The notes under the pieces were generated by a model. It searched no databases and was not told the origin of the DNA. It was given only the letters and a program-made list of their open reading frames with translations. 64,000 nt of DNA from NCBI RefSeq assembly GCF_004403305.1, contig NZ_SOHE01000048.1, positions 68,069-132,068 on the forward strand, in the 5' to 3' direction. Source of the DNA: Cryobacterium frigoriphilum. GTDB lineage: Bacteria > Actinomycetota > Actinomycetes > Actinomycetales > Microbacteriaceae. Below are positions 58,279-64,000 of this stretch, piece by piece (position 1 is the first letter of the stretch; each line of letters starts with the position of its first letter). The position numbers and the translations under genes were made by a program.

Positions 58279-61272
58279 ATGGCGCGCAACGAGCTCACTC
58301 TGACGGACCTCGCCCGGGTCGGCTTCGCCGATTTCGGGCAGGCCCGTTCCGGCCTGTCCGAGGTCGCCGCACTGGGCGGCCCGGTGACAGCGGACCTGTT
58401 GCCGTTGCTGGCACAGACGGCGAATCCCGACAGCGCCCTCGCGGCGTTGCACGTGCTGCTGCGGCAGTGGCCATCCGAGGTCGGCGCCCTGCTGCGCATT
58501 CCGAGCGCACCCCTGCGGCTGCTGCGCGTGCTTGGCGCCAGCACCGGCCTCACCGAATTCTTCCTTCGTCATCCGGAAGAGCTCGATGTGCTGCACGGCG
58601 CGGCCCCGGCATTGCCGACGGCGCCGCAACTGACCGCCGACCTGCTCGCCTCCGTGGGCGCCACGGATGGATTCGCGACCGTGCCCGACGCCGAGGTCTG
58701 GGGGGCGCTGCGGGTGCGCTACCGGCGCCGCCTCGCCGAGATCGCCGCCTACGACCTCGAACAGGCCGATCCGGTGGCCGGTGTAGACGGCATCGCCTGT
58801 GCCCTGGCCGATCTCGCTTCGGCGGCCCTCGATGCCGGACTCGCCGTCGCGCGCAGCCTGGCCTCCGGCCCGGTCGCCGGTCGTGGCGTCTTTGCGGTGC
58901 CGGAGGTGCGCGCCACTCGCCTCGCGATCATCGGCATGGGCAAGGCGGGGGCGAGCGAACTCAACTATGTCAGCGACGTCGACGTGATCTTCGTCGCCGA
59001 GGGAGACGCGGAGCTCGACACGGCGCGTGCGGTGGAGATCGCGACCCGGCTGGCTATTCTCGTGATGCGCGGCCTGCACGAGACCGACATCGAGCCCGAG
59101 CTGTGGGAGGTCGATGCGAACCTGCGCCCCGAGGGAAAAAACGGCGCCCTCGTGCGCTCGCTCGAGTCGCACATCAAGTACTACGATCGGTGGGCGAAGA
59201 GCTGGGAATTCCAGGCGCTGCTCAAGGCACGCCCCCTCGCCGGCGACCGCGAGCTCGGCGACCGCTACCTCGCGGCGGTCGCCCCCCTCGTCTGGAGCAG
59301 CGCGAGCCGCGAGAACTTCGTCGAATCCGTGCAGCGGATGCGTGAGCGTGTCACCCAGAACATCCCCGACGACGAGGTCGACGTGCAGCTCAAGCTCGGT
59401 CCGGGTGGCCTGCGGGACATCGAGTTCACGGTGCAGCTGCTGCAGCTGGTTCACGGACAGACCGACCCCTCGGTACGCCAACCCGGCACCCTGCCCGCGC
59501 TCACCGCCCTCGCCGACGCCGGCTACGTCGGACGAGCCGAGGCGGCCGACTTCGCCCTCGACTATCGCATGCTGCGGCTCATGGAGCACCGCCTGCAGCT
59601 GGAGCGCCTGCGACGCACGCACCTGGTGCCGCGCGATCAGGACAGCCTGCGCGTTCTGGCCAGGGCCACGGGCCTCGCGACGAACGCCGAGGGCCTCACG
59701 ATCCGGTGGGCCGATATCAAACTGCGTGTGCGCGGCCTGCACGAGCGACTCTTCTATCGGCCGCTGCTGTCCGCCGTGGCCGCGCTTCCGGCGGAGGGAC
59801 TCAACCTCACGAGTGCCCAGGCCGAGGCCCGACTCGCCGCGATCGGCTTCCGCAATACCCAGGGCGCCCTCGCTCATATTGCCGTGCTCTCCGCCGGGGT
59901 GTCCCGGCGAGCCACCATCCAACGCCATCTGCTTCCCGTCATGCTGCAGTGGTTCTCGCAGGGCGCCGACCCGGATTACGGCCTGCTGGCCTTTCGACGG
60001 CTGAGCGACAACCTCGGCTCGACCTATTGGTTTCTGCGCATGCTGCGGGACTCCTCCGGCGCCGCTGAGCGGTTGACCCGGGTACTCTCCGGCTCGCGCT
60101 TCGTCGGCGAACTTCTCGAAACGATTCCCGAATCCGTCGCCTGGCTGGAGGACGAAGACGATCTGCGGCCCCGACCTCTCATCGCCCTGCAGGCGGAGGC
60201 GCGTGCGGTGCTGGCGCGCCATGAGAGCGCCGACGCGGCGGCATCCATTCTGCGCACGGCGCGGCGCCGGGAAATGCTGCGGCTGGCGTTCTCGTCGATC
60301 CTGGGCGAGATCTCGATCGATGAGCTCGCGGTCGGGCTGACCGACGTCACGTCGACCTTCATTCAGGGCGTCGTCTCGGCCATTCGCGGGGATGACCTGC
60401 GCGGCACGTCCCCGGATGGGATCGAGTTCGCCGTCATCGGCATGGGCCGTTTCGGGGGAGCCGAGCTGGGGTTCGGGTCGGATGCCGACGTTATGTACGT
60501 CTTTCGGCCCGGCCGGCTCGAGGGTGCCGAAGCGCACGATCGCGCGAGCTTCATCGTGCGCGAGCTCAAACGCCTCACCGACGACAACCGGCTGCCGCTC
60601 GACCTGGACATCGGTTTGCGCCCCGAGGGCAGCAACGGCCCGGTGGTGCGCTCGCTTGACTCGTACGCCGCCTACTACGCGCGGTGGTCGCTCACCTGGG
60701 AGGCCCAGGCCCTGTTGCGTGGGCGCGGTGTCGCCGGTGACACGGCCCTGCTGGCCGACTTCGAACACCTCGCGGACGCGGTGCGGTATCCCACCGCGAT
60801 CGCCCTGCAGGAAGTGCGCGAGGTGAAACGCATCAAGGCGCGGGTCGAAAACGAGCGGCTGCCGCAGGGCGCAGATCCGAATCGCCACCTGAAGCTCGGA
60901 CGGGGTTCGCTGAGCGACGTGGAATGGTTCGTGCAGCTGATGCAACTGCAGCACGCGGCCGCGGTGCCGAGCCTGCGCACGACATCGACGCTCGTTGCAC
61001 TGACCGAGTCGGTCACGGCCGGTCTGGTGAGCGAAGCGGATGCCGCAACGCTGCGCGCCGCCTGGATCTTCGCGTCGCGCGCGCGCTCGGCGATCACCCT
61101 GTGGACCAACCGCACGTCAAACGTGCTGCCGACCGACCGTGACGCGCTCGAGGGCATCGCCCGCGTCATGGAATACCCACCGGGCTCGGGAAACGAGCTC
61201 GAAGAGGATTACCTCGCCGTCACGCGCCGTTCCCGGGCTGTCTTCGAGCGCCTCTTCTACGGCCCGGCTTAA
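58279..61272 (+). CDS. glnE: Bifunctional glutamine synthetase adenylyltransferase/deadenylyltransferase
   Basis: 997 residues, full length. Two nucleotidyltransferase centres are visible: IGMGKAGASELNYVSDVDVIFV at about 215-240 (N-terminal, deadenylylation) and IGMGRFGGAELGFGSDADVMYV at about 720-740 (adenylylation), each followed by helical GlnD-PII-uridylylase-type bundles and an LRPEG segment. It adjusts glutamine synthetase activity to nitrogen status. Sited between glnA2 and the convergent glnA1. Confidence 0.96.
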   Translation: MARNELTLTDLARVGFADFGQARSGLSEVAALGGPVTADLLPLLAQTANPDSALAALHVLLRQWPSEVGALLRIPSAPLRLLRVLGASTGLTEFFLRHPEELDVLHGAAPALPTAPQLTADLLASVGATDGFATVPDAEVWGALRVRYRRRLAEIAAYDLEQADPVAGVDGIACALADLASAALDAGLAVARSLASGPVAGRGVFAVPEVRATRLAIIGMGKAGASELNYVSDVDVIFVAEGDAELDTARAVEIATRLAILVMRGLHETDIEPELWEVDANLRPEGKNGALVRSLESHIKYYDRWAKSWEFQALLKARPLAGDRELGDRYLAAVAPLVWSSASRENFVESVQRMRERVTQNIPDDEVDVQLKLGPGGLRDIEFTVQLLQLVHGQTDPSVRQPGTLPALTALADAGYVGRAEAADFALDYRMLRLMEHRLQLERLRRTHLVPRDQDSLRVLARATGLATNAEGLTIRWADIKLRVRGLHERLFYRPLLSAVAALPAEGLNLTSAQAEARLAAIGFRNTQGALAHIAVLSAGVSRRATIQRHLLPVMLQWFSQGADPDYGLLAFRRLSDNLGSTYWFLRMLRDSSGAAERLTRVLSGSRFVGELLETIPESVAWLEDEDDLRPRPLIALQAEARAVLARHESADAAASILRTARRREMLRLAFSSILGEISIDELAVGLTDVTSTFIQGVVSAIRGDDLRGTSPDGIEFAVIGMGRFGGAELGFGSDADVMYVFRPGRLEGAEAHDRASFIVRELKRLTDDNRLPLDLDIGLRPEGSNGPVVRSLDSYAAYYARWSLTWEAQALLRGRGVAGDTALLADFEHLADAVRYPTAIALQEVREVKRIKARVENERLPQGADPNRHLKLGRGSLSDVEWFVQLMQLQHAAAVPSLRTTSTLVALTESVTAGLVSEADAATLRAAWIFASRARSAITLWTNRTSNVLPTDRDALEGIARVMEYPPGSGNELEEDYLAVTRRSRAVFERLFYGPA

Positions 61273-61276
61273 AACG

Positions 61277-61339
61277 CCGCGAGAGCGGGTGAAGCGCCGG
61301 TTAGAGAAACTCTAAGCGACGTTTCACCCGCTCTCGCGG
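61277..61339. repeat. Long hairpin repeat element, copy 2
   Basis: Outer arms identical to copy 1 (CCGCGAGAGCGGGTGAA at 61277-61293; complement at 61323-61339) with an apical TTAGAG-aaa-CTCTAA stem that differs from copy 1 yet still pairs. It lies 4 bp after the glnE stop, between convergent glnE and glnA1. Likely a bidirectional terminator-like repeat. Confidence 0.85.
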
Positions 61340-61375
61340 GGGTGTGGAGCTGTGGAGCTGGTTTATGCCGAGTGG

Positions 61376-62800
61376 TTAGACGCCGTAGTAGAGTTCGAAC
61401 TCGAACGGGTGCGGGCGCTGCGCGAGGGGCTTGATCTCGTTTTCACGCTTGTACGAGATCCAGGTTTCGATCAGTTCGGGCGTGAACACGTTGCCGGCAA
61501 GCAAGAACTCGTGGTCGGCTTCGAGCGCCTGCAGGGCCTCTTCGAGGGAGGCGGGAACCTGCGGGATGTTCTTGGCTTCCTCGGGCGGAAGCTCGTAGAG
61601 GTCCTTGTCGACGGGCTCGTGCGGCTCGATGCGGTTCTTGATGCCGTCGAGGCCAGCCATGAGCTGCGCGGCGAAGGCGAGGTACGGGTTACCGGACGCA
61701 TCGGGTGCGCGGAACTCGAGGCGCTTGGCCTTGGGGTTGGTGCCCGTGATCGGGATGCGGATCGAGGCCGAACGGTTACCGGCCGAGTAGACCAGGTTGA
61801 CCGGGGCTTCGAAGCCGGGAACGAGACGGTGGTACGAGTTGACCGTCGGGTTGGTGAAGGCGAGAACGGCCGGGGCGTGCTTCAGCAGTCCGCCGATGTA
61901 CCAGCGAGCGACGTCGGACAGTCCGCCGTAGCCGGCCTCATCATAGAAGAGCGGCTTGCCGTCGGCCCAGAGGGACTGGTGCGTGTGCATTCCCGACCCG
62001 TTGTCGCCGAACAGCGGCTTCGGCATGAAGGTCGCCGTCTTGCCCCAGTCGTGCGCGGTGTTCTTGACGATGTACTTGAACTTGAGCAGGTCGTCCGCGG
62101 CGTGAACCATGGTGTCGAACTTGTAGTTGATCTCGCCCTGGCCGCCGGTGCCGACCTCGTGGTGGCTGCGCTCGAGGATAAGGCCGGAGTCGATGAGCTT
62201 GAGGCAGATGTCATCGCGCATGTCGACGTGCTGGTCGACGGGGCTGACCGGGAAGTAGCCGCCCTTGAAGGGGGTCTTGTTGGCGAGGTTGCCGCCCTCT
62301 TCCTTCTTGCCTGAGTTCCAGGCGCCCTCGCTCGAGTCGACGGAGTAGAAGCTGGTGTGCTGGTTCACTTCGTAGCGCACGTCGTCGAAGATGTAGAACT
62401 CGGCTTCGGAGCCGAAGAAGGCGGTGTCGCCGATGCCGGTCGACGCGAGGTACTTTTCGGCCTTCTTGGCTACCTGGCGCGGGTCCTTGGAGTAGATCTC
62501 GCCGTTGCGCGGGTTGTAGATGTCGAAGAGCATGATGAGCGTCTTCTCGGCACGGAACGGGTCGAGGTACGCGGTCGACACGTCGGGGATGAGCTGCATG
62601 TCGGATTCGTGGATCGACGCGAAACCGCGGATCGAGGAACCATCAAACATTTGGCCGACGGTGAAGAATTCTTCATCAACGGTCGAGGCCGGGATGTTGA
62701 AGTGCTGCTGTACACCGGGAAGATCGGTGAAACGGATGTCAAGAAACTTGACGTCATTGTCTTTGATGAATTTGAGCACTTCGGACGAATCGCGGAACAT
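61376..62800 (-). CDS. glnA: Glutamine synthetase, type I (GlnA1)
   Basis: 474 residues, the normal length of the adenylylatable type I-beta enzyme. [20 protein letters not shown] at the N-terminus, [31 protein letters not shown], and the NRSASIRIP segment form the active site. The Tyr of [10 protein letters not shown] is the expected AMP attachment site for GlnE encoded next door. It is the main ammonia-assimilating enzyme. Confidence 0.96.
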   Translation of the reverse strand: MFRDSSEVLKFIKDNDVKFLDIRFTDLPGVQQHFNIPASTVDEEFFTVGQMFDGSSIRGFASIHESDMQLIPDVSTAYLDPFRAEKTLIMLFDIYNPRNGEIYSKDPRQVAKKAEKYLASTGIGDTAFFGSEAEFYIFDDVRYEVNQHTSFYSVDSSEGAWNSGKKEEGGNLANKTPFKGGYFPVSPVDQHVDMRDDICLKLIDSGLILERSHHEVGTGGQGEINYKFDTMVHAADDLLKFKYIVKNTAHDWGKTATFMPKPLFGDNGSGMHTHQSLWADGKPLFYDEAGYGGLSDVARWYIGGLLKHAPAVLAFTNPTVNSYHRLVPGFEAPVNLVYSAGNRSASIRIPITGTNPKAKRLEFRAPDASGNPYLAFAAQLMAGLDGIKNRIEPHEPVDKDLYELPPEEAKNIPQVPASLEEALQALEADHEFLLAGNVFTPELIETWISYKRENEIKPLAQRPHPFEFELYYGV

Positions 62801-62971
62801 GCGGTTTTACTCCAGACGACGGGGGCGTAGATCTCGTTGGCTGAGAATTGGTGAGACAACTTCTCAGTCGCGCACTGCGAAAACACACTGCGGCTTCAAT
62901 GAGATTAGTGGGATGGCGTTTCCCGACGGTGACGCGAATGTTTCCCGCATGTTACAGCGCGGGTGTCTCGG

Positions 62972-62977
62972 TAGACT
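62972..62977 (+). promoter_or_regulatory. -10 box of leaderless RDD gene
   Basis: TAGACT lies 6 nt before the GTG at 62984, with no ribosome-binding site. Confidence 0.5.
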
Positions 62978-62983
62978 CGACAC

Positions 62984-63412
62984 GTGCCGGACTCATCTTC
63001 AAAATCTACCAGCTTTGGTTCCCTTCCCCCGAGCCAGTGGCCGGGGGAGCGACTGGGAATGCCCCGATCCGGCCCCGGATCCGTGGGGCGGGTGGGTCGA
63101 CGCCTGGGCGGAATCGCCATCGACTGGGCCCTCGCGGTCGGCGTGTCTCTGGCGTTCTTCGACTACGAGGAGTTCGCGACCCTGCTCGTGTTCGTCGTGC
63201 TGCAGATCGTGTTCATTCCGACCATCGGCGGCAGCATCGGCCAGCGATTCGTCGGGTTGCGCACCGTGGCGCTGCAGGGCGGCTGGATCGGCCTGTGGCG
63301 ACCGGCCGTGCGCACGGCGCTGCTCGTGCTCGCCCTGCCCGCGCTGGTCTGGGATTCAGACCAGCGCGGGTTTCACGACAAGGTCGCGGGCACCGTGCTC
63401 ATTCGGTCTTAG
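62984..63412 (+). CDS. RDD family membrane protein
   Basis: 142 residues. A polar N-terminus (about 1-35) precedes GRRLGGIAIDWALAVG (the R and D of the RDD motif), then hydrophobic helices (about 45-60, 65-85 and 105-120) and the closing WDSDQRGFHDKVAGTVLI segment. Function is unknown; RDD proteins are suggested transporters. It lies between glnA1 and DUF4191, a placement common in actinobacteria. Its stop overlaps the convergent DUF4191 stop by 4 bp. Confidence 0.92.
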   Translation: MPDSSSKSTSFGSLPPSQWPGERLGMPRSGPGSVGRVGRRLGGIAIDWALAVGVSLAFFDYEEFATLLVFVVLQIVFIPTIGGSIGQRFVGLRTVALQGGWIGLWRPAVRTALLVLALPALVWDSDQRGFHDKVAGTVLIRS

Positions 63413-64000
63413 CCGCGCTGCGGCCGGGCCTTCATCGGGTCGACGCCCTTGGGGATCGGCAGCTTGGTTCCCAGTGAACTCAGCCGATTGTTGACGGCGA
63501 GGACCTCGGCCTTGGTCAGCGTCGGCTTGATGCGGGTCAGCTTGCCGGCGAGCTTGTGCAGCGGTACGGCGTCTTCATCGGGGCCGACCGAGACGACGGT
63601 GATCGGGATCGTGCCGAGCACGCGGGTGACCTTGCGGCGTTCTTCTTCTACCATGCGGGTCGTGCGGGTTCGCGGTCCCTCGCTGATGAGAACGACTCCA
63701 CCGCGGCCGATAGCGCGGTAGACCGCGTCCTGCGTCTTGCCGTTGACCGCGACGGGCATTTCGCTGCCGACCCAGCCGCGCTTGAGAGAGCTGCGCAGCA
63801 CCGCGCCGACGGCACCGGGCTGGCCCTCGATTTGCGAGTACGCGGCCTTCTCGGCCCGACGACCCAGAATGATGAGCATGGCCAGGATGCCGGCCAGTAC
63901 CCCCGAGATGCTCCAGAGCACGATCGAGAACACGTTGCCGGGTGAGAGCAAAAGCGCGAGCCCGACGGCCAGCAGTACCGGAACCAGAAAGGCCAGGACC
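63409..64000 (-). CDS. DUF4191 membrane protein (5' end beyond window)
   Basis: About 197 C-terminal residues; the frame is open to the window edge (a hydrophobic FLVPVLLAVGLALLL run), so the start lies outside. A second hydrophobic helix (VLAGILAMLIILG) follows the first, then GQPGAVGAVLRSSLKRGWV and a cytoplasmic domain (AIGRGGVVLISEGP). This is the DUF4191 layout, a conserved actinobacterial membrane protein without known function. Confidence 0.9.
   Translation of the reverse strand, partial: VLAFLVPVLLAVGLALLLSPGNVFSIVLWSISGVLAGILAMLIILGRRAEKAAYSQIEGQPGAVGAVLRSSLKRGWVGSEMPVAVNGKTQDAVYRAIGRGGVVLISEGPRTRTTRMVEEERRKVTRVLGTIPITVVSVGPDEDAVPLHKLAGKLTRIKPTLTKAEVLAVNNRLSSLGTKLPIPKGVDPMKARPQRG

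Noticed and set aside
58252..60954. Very long open frame antisense to glnE
   Set aside because: A compositional shadow of glnE; no family motif, whereas glnE on the other strand is unambiguous.

Overview
The window is high-GC DNA from an actinobacterium. The gene set and order (fasR-fabD-fabH-acpP-fabF after aceE, glnA2-glnE-glnA1, rnpB beside a DUF164 zinc-ribbon gene, ppgK, map, panB), the DUF3145 and DUF4191 proteins, and many start codons sitting 6-7 nt behind a TANNNT box all point to Microbacteriaceae, probably near Cryobacterium or Leifsonia. The genus is inference.

Layout. Positions 1-9.7 kb are accessory: the 3' end of a JetD-like (Wadjet type II) defence gene, two CNNM/CBS membrane proteins, a TetR-MMPL exporter pair, a decayed stretch with small ORFs and palindromes, an MmyB-like regulator and an arr rifampin ADP-ribosyltransferase. 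Positions 9.7-26 kb hold the most unusual part, a bacterial microcompartment (BMC) locus. One operon (+) encodes a free-standing phosphohistidine swivel domain, an unrecognised 479-residue protein, a 206-residue protein with a winged-helix-like start, and a pyruvate-phosphate-dikinase-like enzyme whose PEP-binding barrel has decayed. Facing it is a minus-strand operon: BMC-P, BMC-H, CoA-acylating aldehyde dehydrogenase, EutJ-like chaperone, BMC-T, a malate dehydrogenase with a BMC-style N-terminal module, a zinc alcohol dehydrogenase and a GAF-PucR regulator. Divergent from BMC-P runs a third unit: a CrtC/AttH-like protein, a HAD phosphatase ending in a probable encapsulation peptide, and a SnoaL-like protein. 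The same N7-spaced palindrome (TATC-N7-GATA core, outer bases changed in compensating pairs) lies about 125 bp upstream of both the PEP-type operon and the BMC operon, which suggests one regulon. No known BMC signature enzyme or phosphotransacylase is in view, so the PEP-type cluster is the best candidate for substrate activation.

Positions 26-35.8 kb: a P-loop nucleoside-kinase-like protein; a heme oxygenase-bacteriophytochrome pair (red light to c-di-GMP); and a TetR-controlled acyl-CoA catabolic operon (FadJ-like, glutaryl-type acyl-CoA dehydrogenase, acyl-CoA ligase).

Positions 35.8-64 kb are mostly core genome: a short family A polymerase, a PadR regulator, DUF3145, FAS-II with FasR and AceE, a peroxiredoxin, tRNA-Val(TAC), four tandem GAF-ANTAR proteins in an A-B-A'-B' order, DUF427, Nif3-like and zinc-ribbon proteins, RNase P RNA with its terminator, PpgK, Map, a SPOR-like protein, PanB, the glutamine synthetase/adenylyltransferase cluster, an RDD membrane protein and DUF4191 (cut by the window end). 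Two copies of a long hairpin element with identical 17-bp outer arms sit between convergent genes at 39.0 and 61.3 kb.
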